A stretch of 64,000 nt of DNA from Phyllobacterium sp. 628 (GCF_014189505.1 NZ_CP050301.1:379501-443500); one strand, 5' to 3'. Numbered from the stretch's first letter, positions 38,504 to 47,300 are shown. The notes: generated by a model from the letters alone, not told the origin. A program made the numbers and translations.

Positions 38504-38530
38504 AAAGGCCGATGCACAGCATCGGCCTTT
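38504..38530. terminator. intrinsic terminator
   Basis: A perfect 12-bp stem AAAGGCCGATGC/GCATCGGCCTTT with a 3-nt loop, between the converging NTF2-like and transglycosylase genes; works in both directions. Confidence 0.85.
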
Positions 38531-38559
38531 GCTATTCCATCACGCGATCAAGGCGAACA

Positions 38560-39381
38560 TTATTGACCGTCGATCTGTGCACCAATGATGGCAATCGCCT
38601 GCTGGTAGACGCCGGCAGCATTCCAACCCTGAATTGCCGCGAAGTTTGGCTGTCCGGGCTGGTATCCGGCACCACGCTGCCAGCCATGGCCGACGAGGAA
38701 GTTGGCGGTTGAAGCCAATGCATCGGCTTTGGAGTGAACCATGTCGATATGGCCACTGCCATCGCCGTCCGCGCCATATTTCAGGACGTTTGCAGGCATG
38801 AACTGTGTCTGGCCGATTTCGCCATGCAGGGCGCCCCGTGCATCAGCGGCGAGGTCTCCCTTGTCGATCAGCCGCAGAGCAGCATAAAGCTGTTCGGTGA
38901 AATAACCGCTGCGGCGGCAATCATAGGCGAGTGTCGAAACAGCCGACAATGTGTGCTGGTTACCCAAAAACGCGCCAAATCCGGTTTCCATTCCCCAGAT
39001 AGCAAGGATTGGACCCGCAGGCACGCCATAACGCTTTTCAATGCTGGCAAAGAGGGCTGCATTCTGCGCCTTTTGCGATTTGCCGCGCGAGACGATGGCC
39101 TGTCCGCCACGAACCTGCATGAATTTGTCGAGCGAATACTTGAAGCTCTTCTGATTACGATCGAGAGCAATCGTTTTGGTCGAGTACGTCACATTATTAA
39201 GAGCATTCAGGCCTTTGCTGCCGATGCCTTGCGATTTTGCTTCCTGCTTGAATTGTTCGACCCAAGCTGGAAATCCACCGGAATTGTTGCCACACTGAGG
39301 AGCAGCATGAGCCGCGCCTGCGGTGATGATTAGCGCGGCGGCTACACCCGCCAAAAGTCTGCCTTTGGCAACAAATGCCAT
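38560..39381 (-). CDS. lytic murein transglycosylase, MltB-like
   Basis: A 273-residue periplasmic enzyme with a signal peptide (LLAGVAAALIITAGAAHA) and the SLT_2/MltB domain. The catalytic glutamate lies in AIWGMETGFGAFLG; GEIGQTQFMPANVLKYGADGDG is the family's substrate-groove motif. AAGGAG sits 6 nt before ATG 39381. It should cleave peptidoglycan to 1,6-anhydro-muropeptides. Confidence 0.9.
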   Translation of the reverse strand: MAFVAKGRLLAGVAAALIITAGAAHAAPQCGNNSGGFPAWVEQFKQEAKSQGIGSKGLNALNNVTYSTKTIALDRNQKSFKYSLDKFMQVRGGQAIVSRGKSQKAQNAALFASIEKRYGVPAGPILAIWGMETGFGAFLGNQHTLSAVSTLAYDCRRSGYFTEQLYAALRLIDKGDLAADARGALHGEIGQTQFMPANVLKYGADGDGSGHIDMVHSKADALASTANFLVGHGWQRGAGYQPGQPNFAAIQGWNAAGVYQQAIAIIGAQIDGQ

Positions 39382-39776
39382 GGAAATCTCCTTAAAAGTT
39401 AAATCTACTTTGAACCTATCTGCCATTTTTCTTCAGTTCTGTCATCTGGCAGAATTGGGCGTTATCTGGCGAAACGGTACCTGTTTCGTTTATTTCGGTC
39501 CGGTTTTGACAATTCAACGCTGTTCGAATGCCTTTTTCTGCCCATCCGCGAGCCTGCAGGTAAAGCTCTCAGCACAACTTGGAATTGCTGAATACAACCT
39601 GATTCGGTGCCAAGTGTTAGACTTATTGACAAGCAGCTTGGTCCAATTTCATCGAAACATGGCTGCAATTTCTAACTATATTTGTTTGCATTGCTATTGT
39701 GGCAGATTTGATCGTCTGGATTAAAAGATATGCAAACGCAAGCAGGGCTGAAAAAGCGCGCCTAGCACCGGCCAGC

Positions 39777-39805
39777 TTGACTCTGCACTGCATTTCCTGT
39801 TTAAG
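39777..39805 (+). promoter_or_regulatory. candidate sigma-70 promoter upstream of the ffh-leader RNA
   Basis: TTGACT (39777-39782), 17 bases, TTTAAG (39800-39805). The spacing is ideal; the -10 matches TATAAT at four of six bases. A start near 39812 would give the RNA below. Confidence 0.4.
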
Positions 39806-39811
39806 CCGCGC

Positions 39812-39922
39812 ATCAATCCGCGACGAGTTCTTACTCCGAGCAGCCGACCGGGACCCCGCAAGGGTCTGAACGATCCCGGAGGTCAACACCCGACAGCGCG
39901 ATGCGCCCTCGGGTGCATTTTT
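39812..39922 (+). ncRNA. structured small RNA upstream of ffh (ffh-type alphaproteobacterial RNA)
   Basis: Bases 39846-39884 fold as nested helices (GACC/GGTC, GGGA/TCCC, CCC/GGG), followed by a terminator (CACCCGA 39887-39893 with TCGGGTG 39909-39915, then TTTTT 39918-39922). The element lies about 90 bases before ffh. A conserved RNA upstream of ffh is known in alphaproteobacteria; I assign this by position and structure only. It lacks the GGAAGGAAGCAGCC-type core, so it is not 4.5S RNA. The rest of the 39382-39776 gap shows nothing I can name. Confidence 0.5.
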
Positions 39923-40011
39923 GCTTTGAGCCGCATTTTGGCTATGGGCTTTGGCGCGGAGGATGCTTACCTCTCGGGGAAACGGTTCCCCGGAAGGATA
40001 AAGGAAAACGC

Positions 40012-41595
40012 ATGTTTGAGAGCTTACAGGAACGACTAGGTTCGATTTTGAATGGCCTGACCGGCCGTGGCGCGTTGTCGGATGCCGACGTCGCGGCAGC
40101 TCTGCGCGAAGTGCGCCGGGCTTTGATCGAAGCTGACGTTGCTCTGGATGTTGTTCGCTCATTCACCGACAAGGTGCGGGCCAAGGCTGTCGGCGCCGAA
40201 GTTTTGAAGAGCATCAAACCTGGCCAGATGGTCGTCAAGATCGTCCATGACGAACTCGTCGATATGCTCGGCGCTGAAGGCGTCACCATTGACCTGAATG
40301 CCCCGGCGCCAGTCGTTATCATGATGGTTGGTCTGCAGGGCTCCGGTAAAACCACCACCACCGGCAAGATCGGTAAGCGCCTGACCGAACGGTCGAAGAA
40401 AAAAGTGCTGCTTGCCTCGCTCGACACACGCCGCCCGGCTGCGCAGGAACAGTTGCGGCAGCTTGGTGTACAGACCGGCGTCGATACACTTCCCATCATT
40501 GCCGGCCAGACGCCGGTTGAGATCGCCGCGCGCGCCGTACAGGCTGCCAAGCTCGGCGGTCATGACGTTGTTATTCTCGATACGGCAGGCCGCACCCACA
40601 TTGACGAGCCCTTGATGGTCGAAATGGCCGACATCAAGAAGAAGGCCAATCCCCATGAAATCCTGCTGGTCGCTGACGCGCTGACCGGTCAGGATGCCGT
40701 CAACCTCGCCCGTTCTTTCGATGAACGTGTTGGCATCACCGGCCTTGTGCTCACCCGTATGGATGGCGACGGCCGCGGCGGTGCAGCCCTCTCGATGCGT
40801 GCCGTCACCGGCAAGCCGATTAAGCTGATCGCCACCGGCGAAAAGATGGACGCGCTGGAGGAATTCTATCCCCGGCGTATCGCTGACCGCATTCTCGGCA
40901 TGGGCGATATCGTTTCGCTGGTCGAGAAAGCTGCTGAAAACATCGATGCGGAAAAAGCCGCCGCGATGGCCAAGAAGATGCAGTCGGGCAAGTTCGATCT
41001 CAACGATCTGGCGGACCAGATCGGCCAGATGCAGAAGCTTGGCGGCATGGGTGGTATCATGGGGATGATGCCCGGCATGGGTAAGATGAAGGATCAGATG
41101 GCCGCTGCTGGTCTCGATGATTCCATCTTCAAGCGCCAGCTTGCCATTATCTCCTCGATGACAGCAGCCGAGCGCACCAATCCGGACGTGCTGAAACATT
41201 CGCGCAAGCAGCGCATCGCCAAGGGCTCCGGCACCAATGCCGCCGACATCAACAAGCTTCTCAAAATGCACCGCCAGATGGCGGACATGATGAAGGCGAT
41301 GGGTGGCAAGGGCAAAGGCGGCATCATGAAACAGATGATGGGCGGCATCGGTGCAAAGATGGGCCTCGGTGGTTTGGGCGGCATGGGTGGTATGGGCGGA
41401 ATGCCCGACCTGTCCAAAATGGACCCCAAACAGCTTGAAGCTTTGCAGAAACAGGCGGAAGCCGCTGGCTTCGGCAAGAGTGGTGGATTGCCCGGTCTTC
41501 CCGGCGGTCTCGGTGGTGGCGGTTTGGGTGGCGGACTCCCGCGCTTGCCCGGCCTTGGTGGCGGCCTTCCGGGCTTGCCGAAGAAGAAGGGATAA
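40012..41595 (+). CDS. ffh: signal recognition particle protein Ffh
   Basis: A 527-residue SRP GTPase that binds signal sequences and 4.5S RNA. N domain MFESLQERLGSILNGLTGRG; G domain with GLQGSGKTTTTGKIGKRL, DTRRPAAQEQL, DTAGRTHID and TRMDGDGRGGAAL; M domain from about residue 325. The tail from about 435 is rich in Met and Gly with GLGGLGGMGG-type repeats, longer than in E. coli but usual in relatives. AAAGGA precedes ATG 40012. Confidence 0.97.
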   Translation: MFESLQERLGSILNGLTGRGALSDADVAAALREVRRALIEADVALDVVRSFTDKVRAKAVGAEVLKSIKPGQMVVKIVHDELVDMLGAEGVTIDLNAPAPVVIMMVGLQGSGKTTTTGKIGKRLTERSKKKVLLASLDTRRPAAQEQLRQLGVQTGVDTLPIIAGQTPVEIAARAVQAAKLGGHDVVILDTAGRTHIDEPLMVEMADIKKKANPHEILLVADALTGQDAVNLARSFDERVGITGLVLTRMDGDGRGGAALSMRAVTGKPIKLIATGEKMDALEEFYPRRIADRILGMGDIVSLVEKAAENIDAEKAAAMAKKMQSGKFDLNDLADQIGQMQKLGGMGGIMGMMPGMGKMKDQMAAAGLDDSIFKRQLAIISSMTAAERTNPDVLKHSRKQRIAKGSGTNAADINKLLKMHRQMADMMKAMGGKGKGGIMKQMMGGIGAKMGLGGLGGMGGMGGMPDLSKMDPKQLEALQKQAEAAGFGKSGGLPGLPGGLGGGGLGGGLPRLPGLGGGLPGLPKKKG

Positions 41596-41597
41596 TC

Positions 41598-41906
41598 ATG
41601 ACGTCTTCCTCTCTGCCAAAAGAATTGCTCGAACTGCGCGCCTCCATCGACAATATCGATGCGGCGTTGATCCACATGCTGGCGGAACGTTTCCGCTGCA
41701 CCAAAGCGGTGGGCGTGCTGAAGGCCAGGAATGGTCTCGCAGCTGCCGATCCAGCCCGCGAAAAACTACAGGTTGAACGTCTGCGCTCGTTAGCCCAGTC
41801 GGCCGACCTAGACCCCGATTTTGCCGAGAAGTTTTTGAATTTCATCGTCAAGGAAGTGATCAGACATCACGAAACAACTGCGGCAAAAGAAAACGCCGCG
41901 AACTAA
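41598..41906 (+). CDS. chorismate mutase (AroQ class)
   Basis: A 102-residue all-helical chorismate mutase making prephenate for Phe/Tyr synthesis. LRASIDNIDAALIHMLAERFRCTKAVGVLKA holds the catalytic Arg and Lys of helix 1; a later helix carries the FLNFIVKEVIRHH pattern. It starts 2 bases after the ffh stop and is followed by rpsP after 17 bases, a conserved rhizobial order. Confidence 0.9.
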   Translation: MTSSSLPKELLELRASIDNIDAALIHMLAERFRCTKAVGVLKARNGLAAADPAREKLQVERLRSLAQSADLDPDFAEKFLNFIVKEVIRHHETTAAKENAAN

Positions 41907-41923
41907 CCTAAGGAGAATACCCC

Positions 41924-42385
41924 ATGTCCATCAAGATCCGCCTGGCACGCGCCGGCTCCAAGAAGCGCCCTTATTACCACGTCGTTATCGCTGACGTTCG
42001 CGCACCACGCGACGGCCGTTTCATCGAAAACGTCGGTTCCTGGAACCCAATGCTTCCCAAGGACGGCGACCGCGTAACACTCAATGCCGAGCGCATCAAC
42101 TACTGGATCGGTCACGGCGCACAGCCAACAGACCGCGTCCTGCGCTTCCTCGATCAGGCTGGCATTGCCAAGCGCGACGTGCGCAGCAACCCGGAAAAGG
42201 CGCTTCCAGGCAAGAAGGCCCAGGAACGCGTTGCTATGGCCAAGCAGGCTGAAGAAGATGCAAAGGCAAAGGTTATTGCTGATGCGGAAGCTGCAAAGGC
42301 TGCTGCTGAAGCCGAAAAGGCCGCTGCCGCTGAAGCTGCTGCTGCCCCTGCAGAAGAAGCTGCGACTGAAGAAGCCGCCAGCTAA
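41924..42385 (+). CDS. rpsP: 30S ribosomal protein S16
   Basis: A 153-residue S16: [42 protein letters not shown] is canonical. The last 50 residues form a Lys/Ala/Glu-rich helical tail, common in alphaproteobacteria. AAGGAG lies 9 nt before ATG. In most relatives rimM, trmD and rplS follow; here a terminator and an unrelated TetR gene follow instead. Confidence 0.97.
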   Translation: MSIKIRLARAGSKKRPYYHVVIADVRAPRDGRFIENVGSWNPMLPKDGDRVTLNAERINYWIGHGAQPTDRVLRFLDQAGIAKRDVRSNPEKALPGKKAQERVAMAKQAEEDAKAKVIADAEAAKAAAEAEKAAAAEAAAAPAEEAATEEAAS

Positions 42386-42410
42386 TAAGCGATTTTATGA
42401 ACTGACTGCA

Positions 42411-42438
42411 AAACGGGTGGCTCTGCCGCCCGTTTTTG
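42411..42438. terminator. intrinsic terminator after rpsP
   Basis: An 11-bp stem with one G-T pair (42411-42421 with 42425-42435), loop TCT, ending in a T run. It ends the ffh-rpsP unit. Confidence 0.8.
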
Positions 42439-42440
42439 TT

Positions 42441-43052
42441 TCACAGGGCATTTGCCGTTAAACCATCCCATGCAGCCATGGCCGCTTTGGCGGTCTTCGC
42501 CAACTGATCCAGCGTTGATCCATCACGCGCGGTGATCGACATGCCGTGCTGCACCGTGACGTAAAACTCTGCGACCAGCTGCAAATCGACGCTCTGCGAA
42601 ATCTCACCCTCGCGCACGCCGCGCTCCAGACGCTCACGCAGCATGGCTACATTGTCCAGCCGCCGTTCACGCAACAACCCGCACGGCGTATCAGCGCCGC
42701 CATCACCGTGCAGCGCTCCAAGCACAACCATACATCCGTGCGGCTGGTTGGGATCAGTATGCGTAATAGCTGTCTGCATCAGAAATTCTGCAATGCCTTC
42801 TCGAGCGGTTGCCGCTGTCGGCAAAGCGCTCTTGATGCGCTGGCCCACCTGATTGCTGTAAAGCTCGACTGCCGCCTTGAACAAGCCAGCCTTGCTGCCG
42901 AACGCCGCATAAAGACTGGGTGAATTGATTTGCATGGCTTCGGTCAGATCGGCCATGGATGCCGTATCATAGCCCTTTTGCCAAAAGACAAGCATGGCAC
43001 GTTCGAGCGCAGCATCACGGTCGAATGCACGCGGGCGTCCCTTTGGCGACAT
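42441..43052 (-). CDS. TetR family transcriptional regulator
   Basis: A 203-residue repressor with an N-terminal helix-turn-helix (ALERAMLVFWQKGYDTASMADLTEAMQINSPSLYAAFGSKAGLFKAAVE) and a TetR_C-type ligand domain. AAGGAG is 6 nt before ATG 43052. It is divergent from the SDR gene, and two TGTA-N8-TACA sites lie between them, so it probably represses both genes in response to a small molecule. Confidence 0.9.
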   Translation of the reverse strand: MSPKGRPRAFDRDAALERAMLVFWQKGYDTASMADLTEAMQINSPSLYAAFGSKAGLFKAAVELYSNQVGQRIKSALPTAATAREGIAEFLMQTAITHTDPNQPHGCMVVLGALHGDGGADTPCGLLRERRLDNVAMLRERLERGVREGEISQSVDLQLVAEFYVTVQHGMSITARDGSTLDQLAKTAKAAMAAWDGLTANAL

Positions 43053-43065
43053 GGCAAACTCCTTC

Positions 43066-43138
43066 TGTAACAATCAATACATAAATCACTTGACGCGGAG
43101 ATTCAAGAGTGGCAAGGCTTTCTGTATCAATCATTACA
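43066..43138. promoter_or_regulatory. paired operator-like palindromes between TetR and SDR genes
   Basis: Two 16-bp sites of the form TGTA-N8-TACA lie at 43066-43081 and 43123-43138, 57 bases centre to centre. One abuts the TetR start region and the other the SDR ribosome site. The two sites share TGTAnCAATC. They fit a dimeric TetR repressor acting on both promoters. Confidence 0.6.
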
Positions 43139-43151
43139 AAAAGGAAACCTT

Positions 43152-43892
43152 ATGTCTCGCCTTGAAAACAAAGTCGCCTTCGTTACCGGCGGCAGCCGGG
43201 GTATTGGTGCAGCCATTGCCCTGAAACTGGCCGAAGATGGTGCTGATATTGCCCTCACCTATACCAGCGCTCCGGCAAAGGCCGATGAAACTGTTAGAGC
43301 GATCGAAAAGCTCGGACGCCGCGCCATTGCCATCAAGGCCGACAATCTCGATGCGGAAGCTGTCGAAAGCGCCGTTAAGGAAGCCCATGTCAAACTGGGG
43401 CGTTTGGATATTCTCGTGAACAGTGCCGGGGTCTATTCCATGGACACCGTCGATGCGCTGGAACTCAAAGAGTTCGACCGCGTCATGTCGATCCACGTCC
43501 GGGCCAGCTTTGTTGCCGCAAAGGCTGCGGCAACTGTCATGACCAATGGCGGCCGTATCATCAGCATTGGCAGTAATCTGGCAGAAATCGTGCCGTTCCC
43601 GGGTCTTATCGCCTACTCAACCAGCAAGGCCGCACTGATCGGACTGACGAAGGCGCTGGCACGCGATCTCGGCCCCCGCGAGATCACCGCCAATATCGTC
43701 CATCCCGGCTCCACCGACACTGACATGAACCCTGCCAATGGCGATCACGCAGAAGGTCAGCGCGCGCGCATGGCCATTCCAAAGTTTGGTCAGGCTAAGG
43801 ACATTGCAGGTCTTGTGGCGTTCCTTGCAGGCGAAGAGGGCCGCTTCGTCAACGGTGCATCACTGACTATTGATGGTGGCGCCAACGCCTGA
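43152..43892 (+). CDS. SDR family oxidoreductase
   Basis: A 246-residue classical short-chain dehydrogenase. NAD(P) motif TGGSRGIGAAIA, NSAG, catalytic Ser in ISIGSN and YSTSKAA with Tyr and Lys are present; C-terminal FVNGASLTIDGG. Substrate unknown. AAGGAAACC precedes the ATG. Regulation by the divergent TetR is inferred from the shared operators. Confidence 0.9.
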   Translation: MSRLENKVAFVTGGSRGIGAAIALKLAEDGADIALTYTSAPAKADETVRAIEKLGRRAIAIKADNLDAEAVESAVKEAHVKLGRLDILVNSAGVYSMDTVDALELKEFDRVMSIHVRASFVAAKAAATVMTNGGRIISIGSNLAEIVPFPGLIAYSTSKAALIGLTKALARDLGPREITANIVHPGSTDTDMNPANGDHAEGQRARMAIPKFGQAKDIAGLVAFLAGEEGRFVNGASLTIDGGANA

Positions 43893-43902
43893 TGCATATA
43901 AC

Positions 43903-43932
43903 AGTCCGGGCGGTTTGACCGCCCGGGCTTTT
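43903..43932. terminator. bidirectional intrinsic terminator
   Basis: A 12-bp stem with one G-T pair (43903-43914 with 43918-43929), loop TTG, then TTTT, between the converging SDR and DUF983 genes. Confidence 0.8.
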
Positions 43933-44320
43933 ACTCACCCTTGCGTACCAGACGGCCTTCCTCGGCCTTGTGGAAATATTGTGAACAGACGAGCCAGCCC
44001 TTGAGCGGGCGCAAGAGGATCAGACTCCCAAGCACCGTGAGCGGCAGAGTTGTAACCAGATGCACCCAAATTGAAACTTCGTAGGTTGTTTGCAACCAAA
44101 GTGCGAATAACATAGCCGGAACCGCCACGATGGTCATGGCAAAGAATGCCGGGCCATCCGCTGGATCAGCGAAGGAATAATCCAGCCCACAAACTTCGCA
44201 GGATGGCGCGAGCTTGAGAAAGCCATGAAACAGCCGCCCCTGCTGGCACTGCGGACAGCGCCCGGCGATACCGGTTTTCATCGGGTTTTCTGTCGCATGG
44301 TAATGGCTTGTCACTGACAT
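43931..44320 (-). CDS. DUF983 family membrane protein
   Basis: A 129-residue protein with a zinc-ribbon-like start (GRCPQCQQGRLFHGFLKLAPSCEVCGLDYSFADPADGPAFF) and two membrane segments (MTIVAVPAMLFALWLQT; HLVTTLPLTVLGSLILL). DUF983 proteins are often found near cytochrome oxidase genes, which are absent here; function unknown. It is divergent from the MocR gene across 196 bases that carry TTGTATG repeats. Confidence 0.85.
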   Translation of the reverse strand: MSVTSHYHATENPMKTGIAGRCPQCQQGRLFHGFLKLAPSCEVCGLDYSFADPADGPAFFAMTIVAVPAMLFALWLQTTYEVSIWVHLVTTLPLTVLGSLILLRPLKGWLVCSQYFHKAEEGRLVRKGE

Positions 44321-44346
44321 GGCTAATGCCTTTCGGTTGCGGTTTA

Positions 44347-44507
44347 TTGTATGGATTTATTTTTAAAACAACATACAATTAGCATACTTTCTGATGAGAA
44401 TATATGGATTGTATGCAAAAGTGCAAGCACGTCCGTTTGTCGCATGAGAAATTTGTCCTTGTTTTGGCTTTCTCATACCGCTAATTGTATGGATACAACC
44501 CATACAA
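44347..44507. promoter_or_regulatory. cluster of TTGTATGG half-sites (probable MocR operators)
   Basis: A perfect TTGTATGG-N7-CCATACAA dyad lies at 44485-44507, 9 bases before the MocR start. Further half-sites are TTGTATGG at 44347-44354, CATACAA at 44372-44378 and TTGTATGC at 44409-44416. The cluster spans the intergenic region shared with DUF983 and fits a self-regulating MocR protein. Confidence 0.6.
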
Positions 44508-44516
44508 AGAGCGAAA

Positions 44517-45902
44517 ATGACACTTTGGAAGCCGCGCCTCGCCACCAGTTCACGTTTTAAACATCAGGGTATCGTCGATGCGCTGGTCGCCGATATAGGT
44601 ACAGGCGTGCTGAAGCCCGGCGACGGACTGCCGCCGCAGCGTGATATTGCCCGGCAATTGGGCATCGATCTGACCACCGTAACCCGCGCCATGAACGAGG
44701 CTCATCGTCTTGATCTTATCGAGGCAAAGATCGGCTCCGGCACATTTATCAAGGGATCGCTGATCCAGCCGCTATCGGGCGCAGCGTCGCTTCTGACTGA
44801 TCTCGATCTGACGATGATCATTCCGCCCATGCCGCCCGAAGCAGACCTCTATAACAAACTGACCGAAGGTGTGGGACAGGTCCTGAGCGGTGCATCCAGC
44901 CATTTCCTCAGCTATCAGGAAAGTACGGGCACCGAAGCAGCCCGTGCAGCGGGTATTCGCTGGCTCGCCCCTCGTTTCGGAGAACCGCCTTCTGCGGACA
45001 ACTTGCTGGTGGCGGGCGGTGCCCAAAGCGCACTCTTCGCAATTTGCAGCCTGCTTGCCAGTCGCGGTGCGCTGTGTGCCGGCGCACTGACCTATCCCGG
45101 CGTAAAATCAGTGGCCTCGGTTCTGGGTATTCCGATCCATCCGCTCGCCATGGACAAGCACGGTATCATTCCGGAGGCGTTCGAAACCTGCTGCAAAACA
45201 CTGGGGCCGAAGGCGATCTATCTGACGCCTACCATCGACAATCCCACCACGGCCACCATGCCGTTAACCCGGCGGCAGGCTATTGCCAGCATCGCCCAGC
45301 GCTATGACGTGACGATTATCGAGGATGATCCCTATGCGGAGCTACTCGATACGCCCTTGCCTGCCATTGCTTCGCTGGCGCCGGATATTACCTGGCATAT
45401 TGCCACGCTTTCCAAATGCGCGACGCCCGCCCTGCGTGTCGCCTATGTGGTATGTCCGTCGTCCCTCGATGTTTTGAAGCTCGCATCCAGCCTTCGCGCC
45501 AGCAATCCCACCGCCTCGCCGCTGCTGATGGCCGTGGCAACCGCTTGGATCAACGATGGCAGCCTGTACAAGATTGTTGCTGCAATCCGCGAGGAAAGCC
45601 GTGCCCGGCAGACCGTCGCAAGGAAAGTCCTGAAGGGCTGGCATTTTGCCGCCCATCCGGCGGGCCATCATCTCTGGCTGGATATCCCGGTTCAATGGAG
45701 CGCATCGGAATTCTCAGCGCTTGCGCGGCGCTCCGGCATCGGCATTGTCCCGGCTTCAGCTTTCAGCGTGGCTCCTGCCCATCCGGAAGCGGTGCGGCTT
45801 TCCCTGGGAGCTGCGCCCAACCGTGCCAGACTGGAGCAGGCGCTTGTCCTGCTCGACAGACTGCTGCACGAGCCGCGCTTCGCAACGGGTCTGATTGTTT
45901 AG
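44517..45902 (+). CDS. MocR-type regulator (GntR helix-turn-helix fused to aminotransferase fold)
   Basis: A 461-residue fusion: winged helix at residues about 12-80 (GDGLPPQRDIARQLGIDLTTVTRAMNEAHRLDLIEAKIGSGTFI) and a fold-type I aminotransferase-like domain with PTIDNPTTATM, IIEDDPYAEL and the PLP-lysine site TLSKCATPALRVAYVV. Such proteins are PLP-dependent transcription factors. Its target may be itself and the divergent DUF983 gene, given the TTGTATGG sites. It converges on ogt with a 4-base overlap. Confidence 0.88.
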   Translation: MTLWKPRLATSSRFKHQGIVDALVADIGTGVLKPGDGLPPQRDIARQLGIDLTTVTRAMNEAHRLDLIEAKIGSGTFIKGSLIQPLSGAASLLTDLDLTMIIPPMPPEADLYNKLTEGVGQVLSGASSHFLSYQESTGTEAARAAGIRWLAPRFGEPPSADNLLVAGGAQSALFAICSLLASRGALCAGALTYPGVKSVASVLGIPIHPLAMDKHGIIPEAFETCCKTLGPKAIYLTPTIDNPTTATMPLTRRQAIASIAQRYDVTIIEDDPYAELLDTPLPAIASLAPDITWHIATLSKCATPALRVAYVVCPSSLDVLKLASSLRASNPTASPLLMAVATAWINDGSLYKIVAAIREESRARQTVARKVLKGWHFAAHPAGHHLWLDIPVQWSASEFSALARRSGIGIVPASAFSVAPAHPEAVRLSLGAAPNRARLEQALVLLDRLLHEPRFATGLIV

Positions 45903-46468
45903 AGAAAGCTGCCTTGCGCAGTGATGGGATGGAACACCGGCCGGTCGGACATCCCCGCCAGAATCCTGTGTTCGAGATCAAGCAGAAAGCGCTTGCGCGG
46001 TTGGCCCCCGCCATAACCCGTCAACGATCCATCCGCGCCGATAATGCGATGGCACGGCACAACAATGGCAATGCGGTTCTGTCCGTTTGCTCCGCCCACG
46101 GCGCGGCTCGAATTCGGCTTGCCCAGCGCCCGCGCCATGTCTCCATAGGTGCGGGTTTTGCCATAGGGGAGCTTTAGCAGCATCGACCAGATGGTATTTT
46201 GAAACGGCGTTCCGGGCAAAAACAATGGTGTCTCGAAACATGTGAGTTGACCGGCAAAATAGGCTGCGATTTCCGCATCGATCTGATCCAGATATGCATG
46301 CTCGCCTGATAGGATGGTATAGCCGTAGCGCTGTTCCAATTCGCGCGTCTCTACCGGCAGGGCTGGCCGGTCGGCGAATTCCAGCAAGGACAAACCATCA
46401 TCATTGGCCATGCCGATCATCGGACCAAGCGGCGTTTGAATGTTTCTGCAGCGCAATATCTTTGTCAC
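45899..46468 (-). CDS. ogt: methylated-DNA--protein-cysteine methyltransferase
   Basis: A 189-residue suicide enzyme that removes O6-alkyl groups from guanine. The acceptor Cys is in IAIVVPCHRIIGADGSLTGYGGG; PFQNTIWSMLLKLPYGKTRTYGDMA is the DNA-binding helix region. I choose the GTG at 46468 because GGGAGG lies 5 nt upstream; the ATG at 46486 has no ribosome site. The family usually begins close to this point. Confidence 0.9.
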   Translation of the reverse strand: MTKILRCRNIQTPLGPMIGMANDDGLSLLEFADRPALPVETRELEQRYGYTILSGEHAYLDQIDAEIAAYFAGQLTCFETPLFLPGTPFQNTIWSMLLKLPYGKTRTYGDMARALGKPNSSRAVGGANGQNRIAIVVPCHRIIGADGSLTGYGGGQPRKRFLLDLEHRILAGMSDRPVFHPITAQGSFL

Positions 46469-46532
46469 GGTGACCTCCCGACTCATGCGCGTGATTCTAG
46501 CCGCCCTCCGTTGGCTTGCCACCCGATTCTTG

Positions 46533-47300
46533 TCAGGGATGATCTGCGGCTATACTCACCTGTATTCCGGCATGGTGCAGTGATGCGGAAATATCGCCGG
46601 AAGGCGCCATATCGGTCACCAGTTCATCAAAACCAGTGAAATCGCAGACTTGAACGAGCCCCTGCCGGCCGAACTTCGACGCATCGGTCACCACAATCGA
46701 GCGCTCACCCCGCGACAGGACCATGCGGGCAAACTCTGCCTCTTCCAGATTGTAATCCATCAATCCGTGTGTCGCATCGATGGCCCCGATCGATATAACC
46801 GAATGCGCCACGTTGAACCGGCTGATAAAATCCACGGCAAGAGCGCCGAATGCAGCGCCGTTATCGCTGCGCAATTCGCCGCCCGCCATGAAAACCTTGT
46901 TACCGTTCACCGTCGCCAGTGTCCGGGCAATATCGGACGAGTTCGTCACAACTGTCAGGCTGCGGTATTGCAACAATTCACGCGCCAGAAAACTTGTCGT
47001 CGTGCCCGTATCGAGCATGATCGAATCACCATTGCGGATGGTAGAAGCGACATGTCTGGCGATTGCCCGTTTTGCGCCGGCATTTTCCCGCATGCGCCGC
47101 TCGAACGGCGCTTCGCCCATATGCTGCGGCAATCCGACAGCACCATGGGTGCGGACGATAACTCCCTCATCCGTCAATGGCTTTACGTCGCGCCGGACCG
47201 TTTCCAAGGAAACGCCGAGCCTTTGCGCCAGATCCGAGATCGAAATCGTGCCTTCGTCCTGCAGAACCTTCGTGATCTCGCCACGCCGTTTGGAACTCAT
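46533..47300 (-). CDS. DeoR family transcriptional regulator
   Basis: A 255-residue repressor: DeoR helix-turn-helix KRRGEITKVLQDEGTISISDLAQRLGVSLETVRRDVKPL and the DeoRC sugar-phosphate sensor domain (DSIMLDTGTTTSFLARELL, TNSSDIARTL, KVFMAGGELR, TDASKFGR). Such proteins usually sense a phosphorylated intermediate. It is divergent from a kinase gene, with ACCACAAA repeats between, so it probably controls that operon. Confidence 0.9.
   Translation of the reverse strand: MSSKRRGEITKVLQDEGTISISDLAQRLGVSLETVRRDVKPLTDEGVIVRTHGAVGLPQHMGEAPFERRMRENAGAKRAIARHVASTIRNGDSIMLDTGTTTSFLARELLQYRSLTVVTNSSDIARTLATVNGNKVFMAGGELRSDNGAAFGALAVDFISRFNVAHSVISIGAIDATHGLMDYNLEEAEFARMVLSRGERSIVVTDASKFGRQGLVQVCDFTGFDELVTDMAPSGDISASLHHAGIQVSIAADHP

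Noticed and set aside
39382-40011. 4.5S (SRP) RNA next to ffh
   Set aside because: The conserved GGAAGG...AGCAGCC apical core is absent; the structured RNA there is of another kind.
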